Of a stretch of 64,000 nt of DNA, positions 35,922 to 45,521 are shown piece by piece. Origin of the DNA: DASQEH01 sp038237745. GTDB taxonomy: Bacteria; Actinomycetota; Actinomycetes; Propionibacteriales; Nocardioidaceae. The stretch covers positions 114,739-178,738 of the forward strand of contig JBBRYJ010000006.1 of NCBI GenBank assembly GCA_038237745.1, given 5' to 3'. The notes under the pieces were generated by a model that was not told where the DNA came from, ran no database searches, and worked only from the letters and a program-made list of their open reading frames with translations. The position numbers and the translations under genes were made by a program. Position 1 is the stretch's first letter; each line of letters starts with the position of its first letter.

Positions 35922-36404
35922 TCATCGGGCGAGCAGCTGGTCCAGACGCCGGTACCCCTCGCGGACGCCACTCTCCATGCCGCTGGCGACAAAGGCATCG
36001 CGACCCTCGAAGGAGTCGACCAGCGACGTGCCGGTGAGCCTAGAGCGACCGTCAGCGAGGCCGTCGAGAACGAGCCGCTCGAGCGCAACGGCGTCCGGGA
36101 AACCCTCGAAGGTGAACGTCTGCACGATCAGCTCGTCCGGCCGTACCTCGTGGAAGCAGCCATGGAAGGCGAACTCCTCACCGTCGCTGGCAAGGATGTA
36201 GCGGTACGACCCCCCGGTGTGGCAGTCGTAGTGGTCGATGCGCATCTCATGCTTGCGTGGCCCTAGCCACTGCGCGACAAGCTCCGGGTCGGTGTGGGCT
36301 CGGAAGACCTTAGCGGCCGGGGCGTCGAACTCTCGGATGATCCTGACGAGGGGCACGTCGGGGTCGGAAGTGATCAGGGTCTCGTAGGTGCTTGCGGTGG
36401 TCAC
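35922..36404 (-). CDS. SRPBCC (AHSA1-type) protein
   Basis: 160-residue START/AHSA1-fold protein: IIREFDAPAAKVFRAHTDPELVAQWLGP, then HTGGSYRYI and EFAFHGCFHEV, the standard pattern of this family. It overlaps the upstream ArsR gene by 4 bases (ATGA). This ArsR-SRPBCC pair is common in actinobacteria and its ligand is generally unknown. Confidence 0.92.
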   Translation of the reverse strand: MTTASTYETLITSDPDVPLVRIIREFDAPAAKVFRAHTDPELVAQWLGPRKHEMRIDHYDCHTGGSYRYILASDGEEFAFHGCFHEVRPDELIVQTFTFEGFPDAVALERLVLDGLADGRSRLTGTSLVDSFEGRDAFVASGMESGVREGYRRLDQLLAR

Positions 36405-36790
36405 TTCGATTCTCCTGTCTCAGGTGGGGACGGTTCTTCTTGCATGGGGCCGACGGCGATGGGTCCGACTGTGTCCGGCATCGAGCGCAGAAGATCGTCG
36501 AGACGGCGGTAGCGCTCCTCGGCCTGGCGATGGTAACGCTCGAGCCACTTGGTCATCAGGTCAAAGACCTCGGCCTCGAGGTGCACGGGCCGACGTTGCG
36601 CCTCGCGGCTACGGCTGACCAGACCGGCGCTCTCCAACACCTTGAGGTGCTTGGAGACGGCCTGAAGCGTCACGTCGTAGGGCTGAGCGAGCTCGTTGAC
36701 TGTGGCGTCACCCGCAGAGAGCCTTGCGACCATGTCGCGCCGGGTGGGATCAGCGAGGGCGGAGAACACTCGGGAGAGCGCATCGGCCAT
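36401..36790 (-). CDS. ArsR-family winged-helix regulator
   Basis: 129-residue repressor: FSALADPTRRDMVARLSAGDATVNELAQPYDVTLQAVSKHLKVLESAGLVSR in outline is the winged-helix core. No cysteine metal site is visible, so it is not a typical metal sensor. It carries a C-terminal tail of about 30 residues rich in Pro and Glu. GGAGGAG stands just before the ATG. Two palindromes upstream (36811 and 36859) are probable operators. Cotranscribed with the AHSA1-type gene. Confidence 0.93.
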   Translation of the reverse strand: MADALSRVFSALADPTRRDMVARLSAGDATVNELAQPYDVTLQAVSKHLKVLESAGLVSRSREAQRRPVHLEAEVFDLMTKWLERYHRQAEERYRRLDDLLRSMPDTVGPIAVGPMQEEPSPPETGESK

Positions 36791-36810
36791 CAGTCTCCTC
36801 CTCCGACAAA

Positions 36811-36828
36811 TTCAACCGTTTGGTTGAG
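36811..36828. promoter_or_regulatory. Probable ArsR operator 1
   Basis: Palindrome TTCAACC-GTTT-GGTTGAG, 20 bases upstream of the ArsR start codon. Shares TCAACC-N4-GGTTGA with operator 2. Confidence 0.6.
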
Positions 36829-36858
36829 CACAAAGGTAGGAGCAGTCGACCCGCGTTG

Positions 36859-36875
36859 TCAACCTGGCGGTTGAA
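36859..36875. promoter_or_regulatory. Probable ArsR operator 2
   Basis: Palindrome TCAACC-TGGC-GGTTGAA, centred about 47 bp upstream of operator 1. Confidence 0.55.
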
Positions 36876-36879
36876 AAGA

Positions 36880-36990
36880 CGCGTCGAGGCCCGACAGGTC
36901 TTCAAGGACGCCGGGTTCGAGGAGGTCAGCCGCCCCACCCTCCGGCGTGTGGCCTTGCGGATCTACTTTGGCACGAGCGATCGCGCGTAG
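36880..36990 (+). pseudogene. GNAT acetyltransferase C-terminal remnant
   Basis: The plus-strand frame ending at 36990 reads ARQVFKDAGFEEVSRPTLRRVALRIYF, which resembles the C-terminal beta-strands of many actinobacterial GNAT enzymes (AAGFxEVSRPTxRRVxMR). Nothing upstream continues the fold and there is no start, so only a tail is left. It overlaps the end of the TfoX-like gene by 28 bases. Confidence 0.4.
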
Positions 36991-37295
36991 TCCACGCCGC
37001 GATGCACCCAGCGACGCAGCTCCTCGTCGGTTTCCAAGGCCTGGCCGTCGACGCGCAGCCATCCATCCATCTCGCGGCCGCGCATCTCAAAACGCCGAAC
37101 GTGGGCCTCGTTGACGAGAGCCTCGGCCCGGGCCGGGTCGATGCGCAGCAGCAAACCCCCCTGGCCGCTGGCACTCACTGCCATGTTGCCGTTGACCAGG
37201 AAGGCGAGCCCGCCGAACATACGCTTCTCGCTCAGGCCAACTTCGTTGTCAACCAGCGCGCGAATCCGTTGTGCGAGTTCCTCGTCATATGCCAT
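36963..37295 (-). CDS. TfoX/Sxy family protein (N-terminal domain)
   Basis: 110-residue protein consisting of the TfoX N-terminal domain only: MAYDEELAQRIRALV, then SEKRMFGGLAFLVNGNMAVSA and LLLRIDPARAEAL. ATG 37295 is the conserved start, inside a much longer open frame. Sxy activates competence genes in gamma-proteobacteria; the single-domain actinobacterial forms have no established role. Confidence 0.88.
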   Translation of the reverse strand: MAYDEELAQRIRALVDNEVGLSEKRMFGGLAFLVNGNMAVSASGQGGLLLRIDPARAEALVNEAHVRRFEMRGREMDGWLRVDGQALETDEELRRWVHRGVDYARSLVPK

Positions 37296-37398
37296 GTCGT
37301 CGAGTATCCCGCGGGGTCTGACCGAGCACGGCGACGACTCTTGGCTACCGCTACGGTCTAAGTTGCGGAGGGTCACCACACGATAGAGGAGCCGCGAA

Positions 37399-37941
37399 AT
37401 GGGCAAGATCGTGTCGAACTTCTTCACCTCCCTCGACGGCGTCGTGGAGTCGCCGGACAAGTGGCACTTCCCGTACTTCGACGACGCCATGGGGGCGATC
37501 ATCGGCGAGGGCATGTCGACCAGCACGGCGTTCCTGATGGGAAGAAAGCTGTACGAGGAGTGGTCGTCGTTCTGGCCGGCGCAGGGTCCCGACGTTCCGT
37601 TCTCCGAGTTCATCAACACCATCCCGAAGTACGTCCTGTCCACGACGCTCAGGGACCCGACCTGGCAGAACACCACCGTCATCTCCGAAGCCGTGGCGGC
37701 CACCGTTCGGTCCCTCAAGGGGGACACCGACGGTGACATCGCGATGTCCGGAAGCGCCACCACCGCGCGCTGGCTGCTCGCCAACGGCTTGCTCGACGAG
37801 CTTGCCCTGCTGGTGCATCCGATCGTGGTCGGCTCAGGTCAACGCCTGTTCGAGGACACGGCCACTCACCCACTTAAGTTGCTCTCCTCGGCGACGCTCG
37901 ACACTGGTGTGCTTCACCTGCGCTACAGACCCGCATCCTGA
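37399..37941 (+). CDS. Dihydrofolate reductase family protein (RibD C-terminal fold)
   Basis: 180-residue protein with the DHFR/RibD-C fold: KIVSNFFTSLDGVVESPDKWHFPYFD at the N-terminus, FLMGRKLYEEW, GSATTARWLLANGLLDEL for the NADPH site, and HPIVVGSGQRLFED. GAGGAG lies 8 bases before the ATG. Members are presumed NADPH reductases of pterin- or pyrimidine-like substrates, but most actinobacterial paralogues are uncharacterised. Single-gene transcript. Confidence 0.92.
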   Translation: MGKIVSNFFTSLDGVVESPDKWHFPYFDDAMGAIIGEGMSTSTAFLMGRKLYEEWSSFWPAQGPDVPFSEFINTIPKYVLSTTLRDPTWQNTTVISEAVAATVRSLKGDTDGDIAMSGSATTARWLLANGLLDELALLVHPIVVGSGQRLFEDTATHPLKLLSSATLDTGVLHLRYRPAS

Positions 37942-38051
37942 GTCACCAGCAATGGTTACGCGCGACGCCCGGTCACTTGGACTGCACCCTCCACACGCGA
38001 TGACCAGGACAATCACCGTCGCCGCATGAAGCGCAGGCGAATCGCAGTGTG

Positions 38052-38124
38052 TGCCCCCGGCAAGATTCGAACTTGCGACACACGGTTTAGGAAACCGTTG
38101 CTCTATCCCCTGAGCTACGGGGGC
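38052..38124 (-). tRNA. tRNA-Arg (anticodon CCT)
   Basis: 73-base cloverleaf on the minus strand: acceptor GCCCCCG/CGGGGGC with discriminator A, D-arm GCTC..GAGC, anticodon arm ACGGT-TTCCTAA-ACCGT with anticodon CCT (reads AGG), and T-arm GCAAG-TTCGAAT-CTTGC. No duplicated 3' end was noticed nearby, so there is no sign of use as an integration site. Confidence 0.95.
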
Positions 38125-38246
38125 CGCGGCCGGGATGAGCAAGTATTCCGCTAGACGGAAGGTTGCGCGCCGTGCCGGCCGTTGGGACGGCGGGATGGGT
38201 GGAGTCTAGTGCCCTGAATCGGGCCCCCTCCCAGTCACTCACCTCA

Positions 38247-38396
38247 TCAGTTCGGCTGCGAGCCGGTCCGGGGCGGGATGGCAGACAGCGGCGTTACCGG
38301 TTCACCACACATGGGGCACTGAGTTTCGTCGATCGGCTCGTCGTCGTGTGCTCGGTCGGTGTACCCGCAATAGTCACAAACCCATCGTGTCGACAT
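38247..38396 (-). CDS. Small zinc-ribbon protein
   Basis: 49-residue protein with two CxxC pairs, VCDYCG and QCPMCG, spaced 19 residues apart, as in rubredoxin-like zinc ribbons. ATG 38396 has GAGGGAGAGAG immediately upstream. Function unknown. Too small for domain assignment beyond the metal site. Confidence 0.65.
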   Translation of the reverse strand: MSTRWVCDYCGYTDRAHDDEPIDETQCPMCGEPVTPLSAIPPRTGSQPN

Positions 38397-38709
38397 CTCT
38401 CTCCCTCGCATGTCCTTCGTTTCCATGGTCTCCGTCACCGGGCTCGGTGTCAGGCGAATCACTGCCATGGATCGTCAAGACAACGCCTGGTTGACTGGTC
38501 CGTAGCTACGGGAGGGTGCTGCCTGACAGCAGACTTGCGCCAGCGCTCGGACCCCCAGATAGCCGCCTGGCCTCCCCCGCAGGCTCCCGACGGCACCAAC
38601 ATCGCATCGGTCGCAATGGGACCACGCAATCGCCGCAAGCCTTGGATCTGCGCGGTATGGTCGCTCAGATGTCAGTCACCGCCCGCTGCGCCTTTGTGGT
38701 CACATTCTG
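38397..38709. other. Intergenic region upstream of recC
   Basis: 313 bases between the divergent zinc-ribbon and recC starts. It should contain both promoters. I see no clear -10/-35 pair, no conserved RNA and no supported ORF. Confidence 0.4.
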
Positions 38710-41700
38710 ATGGCGCTCCACATCCATCGGTCCGAGCGGGCGGACGCGCTGGTCGAAGCGCTCGCAGGGGTGCTCGGAGATGCGACGCAGGACCCGTTCA
38801 CACCCGAGGTGGTCGCGGTCCCCGCACGGGGAGTCGAGCGGTGGCTGACGCAGCGGCTCTCCCACAGCCTTGGAGCAGGCGGGGACGGCGACGGCGTCTG
38901 TGCCAACGTTCAGTTCCCCTCGCCGTCGGCCGTTGTGGCCGACGCAATCTCTCGAAGCACCGGCGTTGACCCCGACGACGACCCCTGGGGCGAGGGACGG
39001 GTGGTCTGGACGCTTCTCGACGTCATCGACGGCTGTGCCGCAGAGCCGTGGTGCTCAGTGCTCGGAAGACATCTCGGGATCAACGACGGGGACGCGTCAC
39101 CGCGCAGGGGACGCCGGTACACCGCAGCTCAGCACCTCGCTGGGCTGTTCGGCTCCTACGGCGCACAGCGACCGAACATGCTGCTGAGCTGGGTCAAGGG
39201 CAACGACACCGACGGGGTCGGGGCACCGCTCGCGCACGACGTCGTTTGGCAAGCCGAGCTGTGGCGGCGCCTCCGCGACCGGATCGGGGAGCCCAGCCCC
39301 GCCGAGCGGCTCGGCGCCGTCTGCCGAGCCCTACGCCAGGATCGGACGCTCATCGAGCTGCCGGGCAGCCTCTCACTCTTCGGTCCGACGCGAATGACAG
39401 CCGACCAGGTTGATGTCCTGGGCGCCTTGGCCGAGCATCGCGACGTCCACCTGTGGCTCCTGCACCCGTCCGTCGCCTTGTGGGACACGGTCGCCCCCCT
39501 CGCGGTCGCGAGTGGCGGCGACTGTCGGCGGCGTCAGGACCTAACCGTCGAGGCCGCCAACCACCCGCTGCTCTTGTCGCTCGGCCGCGACGCCCGCGAG
39601 ATGCAGCTGCTTCTCGCGGCGGACGATCAGGCGGTCTCGACCGACGAGTACCATCCCGTACCCGACGCGAGGCCCTCGCTTCTGGGCTTGCTGCAGCACG
39701 GTCTGCGTACGAACACTGCACCACCGGGCGCACCTCTCGGGGACGCCGAGGACACGAGGCCGCTGCTCGACCCCAAGGACCGGAGCCTCCAGGTGCATGC
39801 CTGTCACGGCCGCGACCGCCAGGTCGAGGTTCTGCGTGAGGTCCTGCTCGGGCTGCTCGACGAGGACACGTCGCTGGAACCTCGCGACGTGCTGGTCATG
39901 TGTCCCGACATCGAGACCTACGCGCCCTTCATCTCGGCGACGTTCGGGCTCGCCGACGCCGACCAACCTCCGAGTCACCCGGGTCATGGTCTAAGAGTCC
40001 GGCTGGCCGACCGATCGCTTCGTCAGACCAACCCGTTGCTCTCCACGGTGGCTGAGCTTCTGGAGCTGGCCGATGGCAGGGTCACCGCCTCGCAGGTGCT
40101 CGACCTTGCCGGGACCCGTTCGGTCAGCAGGCGGTTCGGCCTCGACGAGGACGACCTCGAGCGGGTACGCGATTGGGTGGGCACGGCAGGAGTCCGCTGG
40201 GGTCTGGACGCGGCGCATCGGGCGCCGTTCCATATGGAGGGGGTCACCCAGAACACCTGGCGGGCAGGTCTCGACCGAGTCCTGCTCGGCGTCACGATGT
40301 CGGAGGACGACCTGCGCTGGGTTGGTCTCGCCCTACCCCTCGACGACGTGGACAGCAACGACGTCGACCTGGCCGGCCGGTTCGCCGAGCTCGTCGACAG
40401 GCTGTCCGGGGTGCTCGACTCGCTGAACGGCGTACATCCGTTGACCCACTGGCTCGACGCTCTGGGCCAGGCTCTCGACGCGCTTTCCTCCGTCTCGAAC
40501 CAGGACGCCTGGCAGCTCACGCAGGCACGCCGTGAGCTCGCTGGCTTCGCCGCTGCCGCGGGAGGTCAAGCGGACACCGTGACTCTGGCTCTGGCCGACG
40601 TCCGGGCTCTGCTTACCGACCGGCTGAAGGGTAGGCCGACCCGCGCCGGCTTCCGTACCGGCGACCTCACGATGTGCTCGATGGTGCCGATGCGCTCGGT
40701 ACCGCACCGGGTCATCTGCCTGCTCGGACTGGACGACGGCGTATTCCCCAGGACGACCGGGGTCGACGGCGACGACATCCTCGCTCGTGACCCGTGCATC
40801 GGGGAACGGGACCGCCGCAGCGAGGACCGCCAGCTGTTGCTCGACGCGATCCTCGCCGCGGAGGAACACCTGGTCATCCTCTACACGGGAGCCAACGAGC
40901 GAACGAACACAGTGCGTCCACCGGCGGTGCCAGTAGGGGAGATCCTGGACGTCGTCGACGCGACCGTGCGTACGGACCAGGGCCCGCTAGCCCGCGACCG
41001 AGTGGTGGTACGGCAGCCGTTGCAGCCCTTCGACGCCCGCAACTTCACCCCGGCGGCGCTCGGGGCACGTGGCCCGTTCAGCTTCGACCGATCCGCCCTG
41101 GCCGGTGCGCGAGCGGCCGCACAGCCCAGAGTGGCGCAGCCCCCGTTCCTCGCGGCCGCCCTCGCCGGAGCCGAGGATGGCGGCTCGGTCGAGCTCAGGA
41201 CGCTCATCCAGTTCCTCGAGCACCCGGTCAGACAGTTCCTGCGGCAGCGGCTCGGTGTGACAGTGCCCGAGGAGGGCGACGAGCTCGACGACGCTCTGCA
41301 CGCCGACCTCGGGTCCTTGAAGAGATGGGCAGTAGGCGACCGCTGGCTGCAGACCCGGCTCGGCGGCGCCGATGTCGACAGCTGCGTCCAGGCGGAGTGG
41401 CGCCGCGGCGAGCTGCCGCCCGGAGCGCTAGGGGAGCGCCTGCTCGACAACATCCAGGAGCAGGCCGAGCCGCTGCTGGCTGCCGGTGCAACCGAGAGGG
41501 TGGGGGACCCTGCCAGCGTCGACATCGCAGTACCGCTGCCGGATGGGCGCGTGCTGACCGGCACGGTGGCCGGTCTCTACGGAACCACCCTGTCTCGCAC
41601 CGTGTTCTCCAAGCTCGGTCCGAAATACCGGCTTCGTGCCTGGGTCCAGCTGCTGGTGCTCGCCGCTGCCTCGCCTGGCACCGATTGCCGCGCGGTGACA

Positions 41701-42120
41701 ATAGGACGAAATCGCCTGCCGGGCATTGCCAGATCCGTGCTGCGTGTGCCCCCTCCGGACGCCGCGGCCGCTACCCTCGCAACGCTTGTCGGGCTCCGTG
41801 ACCGCGGCTTGTGCGAACCGCTGCCGCTCCCGCTCGGCCCAGCGTATGCGTACGCCGACGTACGAAGAACGGGCGACAACGAGAAGGCTGGCCTCGACGC
41901 AGCCGAGAGGTCATGGAAGGACTCGTTCGAGGGGGACCGAGACCGCCACCACGCCTATGTGTGGGGCCCAGATCTGGAGTTCGATAGGCTTCTCGACCAG
42001 CGCGCCACCGCCGACGACCAAGCCATAGGCGCGCGAGAGAACGAGAAGTACCGCTTCGGGGCGCTCGCCTGCCGCCTGTGGTGGCCGATGCTCGAGGCCG
42101 AGACGTTGGTAACGCCGTGA
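38710..42120 (+). CDS. recC: Exodeoxyribonuclease V gamma subunit
   Basis: 1136-residue RecC, which recognises Chi and splits the strands in the RecBCD helicase-nuclease. The N-terminus LHIHRSERADALVEALAGVL with VVAVPARGVERWLTQRLS, and the central FRTGDLTMCSMVPMRSVPHRVICLLGLDDGVFPR in outline, are typical. The C-terminal nuclease-like domain lacks catalytic residues, as expected. The TGA overlaps the recB GTG (GTGA), giving a tightly coupled recC-recB-recD operon. Confidence 0.93.
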   Translation: MALHIHRSERADALVEALAGVLGDATQDPFTPEVVAVPARGVERWLTQRLSHSLGAGGDGDGVCANVQFPSPSAVVADAISRSTGVDPDDDPWGEGRVVWTLLDVIDGCAAEPWCSVLGRHLGINDGDASPRRGRRYTAAQHLAGLFGSYGAQRPNMLLSWVKGNDTDGVGAPLAHDVVWQAELWRRLRDRIGEPSPAERLGAVCRALRQDRTLIELPGSLSLFGPTRMTADQVDVLGALAEHRDVHLWLLHPSVALWDTVAPLAVASGGDCRRRQDLTVEAANHPLLLSLGRDAREMQLLLAADDQAVSTDEYHPVPDARPSLLGLLQHGLRTNTAPPGAPLGDAEDTRPLLDPKDRSLQVHACHGRDRQVEVLREVLLGLLDEDTSLEPRDVLVMCPDIETYAPFISATFGLADADQPPSHPGHGLRVRLADRSLRQTNPLLSTVAELLELADGRVTASQVLDLAGTRSVSRRFGLDEDDLERVRDWVGTAGVRWGLDAAHRAPFHMEGVTQNTWRAGLDRVLLGVTMSEDDLRWVGLALPLDDVDSNDVDLAGRFAELVDRLSGVLDSLNGVHPLTHWLDALGQALDALSSVSNQDAWQLTQARRELAGFAAAAGGQADTVTLALADVRALLTDRLKGRPTRAGFRTGDLTMCSMVPMRSVPHRVICLLGLDDGVFPRTTGVDGDDILARDPCIGERDRRSEDRQLLLDAILAAEEHLVILYTGANERTNTVRPPAVPVGEILDVVDATVRTDQGPLARDRVVVRQPLQPFDARNFTPAALGARGPFSFDRSALAGARAAAQPRVAQPPFLAAALAGAEDGGSVELRTLIQFLEHPVRQFLRQRLGVTVPEEGDELDDALHADLGSLKRWAVGDRWLQTRLGGADVDSCVQAEWRRGELPPGALGERLLDNIQEQAEPLLAAGATERVGDPASVDIAVPLPDGRVLTGTVAGLYGTTLSRTVFSKLGPKYRLRAWVQLLVLAAASPGTDCRAVTIGRNRLPGIARSVLRVPPPDAAAATLATLVGLRDRGLCEPLPLPLGPAYAYADVRRTGDNEKAGLDAAERSWKDSFEGDRDRHHAYVWGPDLEFDRLLDQRATADDQAIGARENEKYRFGALACRLWWPMLEAETLVTP

Positions 42121-45100
42121 ACGACGCACCGACCAGCTTCGACATCTGTGGACCCCTGCCCACCGGCACGACCCGGCTCGAGGCAAGCGCCGGGACCGGA
42201 AAGACGTTCACCATCGCGGCGTTGGCGACCCGCTACGTCGCAGAAGGCCACGCGACCCTCGACGAGCTGATGCTGGTGACCTTCGGTCGGGCCGCCACCC
42301 AGGAGCTCCGCGAGCGGGTGCGGTCACGGCTCGTCAGCACAGAGCAGGGACTCGCCGACCCGGCGTACGCACGAGGCGGCGATGACGACCTGCTGCGCCT
42401 CCTTGCCAACGTGTCCGACGACGAGGCGGCTCTCCGGAGGAAGCGGCTGACCACCGCTTTAGCGGACTTCGACGCCGCGACCATCGCGACCACTCACGGC
42501 TTCTGCCAACAGATGCTCACCGGGCTGGGCGTCGCCGGGGACTTCGAGCCTGGCGCGACCTTCATCGAAAACATAGACGACATCGTCGTGGAGGTCGTCG
42601 ACGACCTGTACCTGCGCAAGTGGGGCCGCCCCGAGTCCGAGGAGTCGACGACGTCGTACGCGCAGGCACTAGCCATCGCGCGTGCGGCCGTGCAGGATCG
42701 TCATGCCCGGTTGCAGCCGAGCGACACAGATCCGGAGTCGACACCGGGCCAGCGGTTCGGCATCGCGACCGCGGCCCGGCAGGAGGTCGAGGCGCGCAAG
42801 CGCCATCGCCGACTGCGCGACTACGACGACCTCCTCACCCGGCTGCGGGACGCCCTGGTGGATCCAGAACGGGGAAAGGCGGCCCAGGACCGGATCCGCT
42901 CCAGATACAAGGTCGTGCTCGTCGACGAGTTCCAGGACACCGACCCGGTGCAGTGGGAGATCCTCAAGCTTGCCTTCCACGGGCACATCACGCTGATCCT
43001 CATCGGCGACCCGAAGCAGGCGATCTACGCGTTTCGCGGTGGCGACGTCATCACGTACCTCACCGCGTCGCGTGATGCGACGACGCACAACACTCTGGGG
43101 CGCAACTGGCGCAGCGACGAGGCGTTGCTCGCTGCGTTCGCTGCGGTCTTTCGGGGTGCTGCGCTGGGCGACCCCGATATCGTCGTACGGCCGGTCGACT
43201 CCGCCAACCCCGTCCGGCGGCTGTCAGGCGCGCCGAGCGACACACCGCTCCGTCTCCGGGTCGCCACCCGGGTCCAGCTGAAGGTCGGCCCGAGGGCCAA
43301 GGCAACCGTCGGTCCGTCGCGTGACCTGGTCGCCGCAGACCTCGCGGGTGACGTAGTGCGTCTGCTCCACAGCGGCGCGGTGCTCCAGACATCAGCCGAG
43401 CCGAATCGGGTAACCCCCGGTGACATCGCCGTCCTGGTCCACACCAACGTGCAGGCGCACCTGGTCCGGGAGGCGCTCTCCGGAGTGAACGTGCCGGCGG
43501 TGCTCACCGGCCTCGCGAGCGTCTTCTCGACCGACATGGCCGACGAGTGGCTGGTACTCCTGCAGGCCCTCGACCAGCCGAACCGGGCAACGCGGCTCCG
43601 CACGGCCGCACTTGGCTGCTTCGTAGGATGGGACGCACAGCGGCTCGACGACGCCGGTGACGCGGCGCTGGACGAGCTAGGCCCACTGCTGCGGGGATGG
43701 GCCGCCGTGCTCGGACAGCGAGGCATCCCCGCCCTGATGGAGGTCGTCACCGAGGAGGCGAAGCTCTTCCAGCGGCTGCTGGGGACTACATCAGGTGAGC
43801 GCAAGCTCACCGACCTTCGACAGCTCGCCCAGCTGCTGCACGCCGCCGCCGTCGACGAAGCGCTCGGGGTCGTGGCACTCGTGGAGTGGTTGCAACGGCG
43901 CATGATCGACGCGACTGGGGACCTGACCGAGGAGCGTAGCCGTCGGCTGGACTCCGACGCCGAAGCTGTGCAGGTCGTCACGGTCCACAGCAGCAAGGGC
44001 CTGGAGTTCCCGATCGTCTACGTTCCGTACGGCTGGGACAAGCACGCGGGCGCGCCGGCATACCCGCGTTTCCACACGCCGGACGGAGTACGAAGTCTCT
44101 ATGTCGGAGGAAACGAAGGTGCCGACTTCGGCTACTGCTCCACACTGAACATCCAGGAGGACTTCGGCGAGCATCTGCGGCTGCTCTACGTCGCGATGAC
44201 CCGGGCGCAGTGTCAGGTGGTCACCTGGTGGGTGCCATCCACCACCACCGCGTCGGCGCCGATGCACCGGCTGCTGTTCGATACGTTCGAGGCGGGCCAG
44301 GAGCCCGCGACGAGCGTTGCGTTGCCGAGCGACGACGATGCCAGGCGGCATCTGGACAAGCTCGCCGCGGGTAGCGACGCGTGCATCACGATCGAAGCGG
44401 TGAGCCCGGCGGAGGGAGCACGATGGCAACCGCCGAGCGGTGCATCGGCGACGCTCGAGGCGGCCGACTTCTCCCGCGCGCTGGATGCGACCTGGCGGCG
44501 AACGTCGTACACCGCGCTGACGTCGGCGAGTTACGAGGCGGCTCAGCACCAATCCGGCGTCAGCAGCGAGCCGGAGGAGCGGCAGCTCGAGGACGAGGGG
44601 GCTGCACCCGCGACGGTGGAGATCGAGCCGCCCGAGTCCGGCGAGTCCGCGGGCGACGTCGCTATGCAGGCGCTGTTGTCGCCGATGCGCGACCAACCGA
44701 GTGGTAAAGGTTTCGGCATCGTTGTGCACTCGGTACTCGAGGCCGTGGACACCTCTGCTGCCGACCTCGCGGCCGAGCTCGTCGACTGTTGCGGCGACGT
44801 CCTCGGCCGACGGCTCGGCACCACTTTGGACGCCGGGCGGCTGGGGGCCAGTCTGCTGCCTGCTTTGGAGACCCCCTTGGGCCCGCTCGCCGCAGGCGCG
44901 CGGTTGCGCGACGTGTCTCTCGCTGACCGGCTCACCGAGCTCGACTTCGAGCTGCCGCTCGCCGGGGGTGACGACCCGTCGGATCAGGAGGTGACTCTGG
45001 GAGCGCTAGCAGCCGTACTCCGCAGACATCTTCAGCCGACAGACCCCTTCGCGGACTACCCGGATGTACTCGCCGGGAAGGGATTTCGACGCGAGGGCCT

Positions 45101-45521
45101 ACATGGCTACCTCGTCGGAAGTCTCGACGCCGTCTTGCGGGTCCGCGACGACGACGGACAGCCGCGCTACCTGGTCGTGGACTACAAGACGAACTGGCTG
45201 GGCGCCCCTTCGAGCTACGACGGCATGCTCACCGCTTGGGACTACCGCCAGCCCGCACTCCGTGAGGCGATGGTCGCGGCGCACTATCCGCTGCAGATGC
45301 TCCTCTATATGGTGGCGCTGCATCGGTTCCTGAGGTGGCGCCAACGAGGGTACGACCCGGAGCAGCATCTCGGCGGCGGACTGTACCTGTTCCTACGTGG
45401 GATGTGCGGACCGACGACACCCACTGTGGACGGCGTTTCTTGCGGTGTCTTCAGCTGGGCACCGCCCGCGGGGCTGGTCGAAGAAATCTCATCGCTGCTG
45501 GCGGGTGGAGGCGACGTATGA
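42117..45521 (+). CDS. recB: Exodeoxyribonuclease V beta subunit
   Basis: 1134-residue helicase-nuclease. GTG 42117 is fixed by the 4-base overlap with recC. UvrD-type motifs are present: Walker A EASAGTGKTFT (about 22-32), GFCQQML, DEFQDTDPVQW (about 265), GDPKQAIYAFRG, and VTVHSSKGLEFPIVYVPYG near 620. The C-terminal RecB nuclease motif LVVDYKTNW (about 1018-1026) contains the catalytic Asp and Lys. Moves 3'-5' and cuts DNA during double-strand-break repair. Confidence 0.95.
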   Translation: MNDAPTSFDICGPLPTGTTRLEASAGTGKTFTIAALATRYVAEGHATLDELMLVTFGRAATQELRERVRSRLVSTEQGLADPAYARGGDDDLLRLLANVSDDEAALRRKRLTTALADFDAATIATTHGFCQQMLTGLGVAGDFEPGATFIENIDDIVVEVVDDLYLRKWGRPESEESTTSYAQALAIARAAVQDRHARLQPSDTDPESTPGQRFGIATAARQEVEARKRHRRLRDYDDLLTRLRDALVDPERGKAAQDRIRSRYKVVLVDEFQDTDPVQWEILKLAFHGHITLILIGDPKQAIYAFRGGDVITYLTASRDATTHNTLGRNWRSDEALLAAFAAVFRGAALGDPDIVVRPVDSANPVRRLSGAPSDTPLRLRVATRVQLKVGPRAKATVGPSRDLVAADLAGDVVRLLHSGAVLQTSAEPNRVTPGDIAVLVHTNVQAHLVREALSGVNVPAVLTGLASVFSTDMADEWLVLLQALDQPNRATRLRTAALGCFVGWDAQRLDDAGDAALDELGPLLRGWAAVLGQRGIPALMEVVTEEAKLFQRLLGTTSGERKLTDLRQLAQLLHAAAVDEALGVVALVEWLQRRMIDATGDLTEERSRRLDSDAEAVQVVTVHSSKGLEFPIVYVPYGWDKHAGAPAYPRFHTPDGVRSLYVGGNEGADFGYCSTLNIQEDFGEHLRLLYVAMTRAQCQVVTWWVPSTTTASAPMHRLLFDTFEAGQEPATSVALPSDDDARRHLDKLAAGSDACITIEAVSPAEGARWQPPSGASATLEAADFSRALDATWRRTSYTALTSASYEAAQHQSGVSSEPEERQLEDEGAAPATVEIEPPESGESAGDVAMQALLSPMRDQPSGKGFGIVVHSVLEAVDTSAADLAAELVDCCGDVLGRRLGTTLDAGRLGASLLPALETPLGPLAAGARLRDVSLADRLTELDFELPLAGGDDPSDQEVTLGALAAVLRRHLQPTDPFADYPDVLAGKGFRREGLHGYLVGSLDAVLRVRDDDGQPRYLVVDYKTNWLGAPSSYDGMLTAWDYRQPALREAMVAAHYPLQMLLYMVALHRFLRWRQRGYDPEQHLGGGLYLFLRGMCGPTTPTVDGVSCGVFSWAPPAGLVEEISSLLAGGGDV

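Noticed and set aside
38052..38124. tRNA-Arg as an integration (att) site
   Set aside because: No duplicated 3' end, integrase or island-like content was seen on either side.
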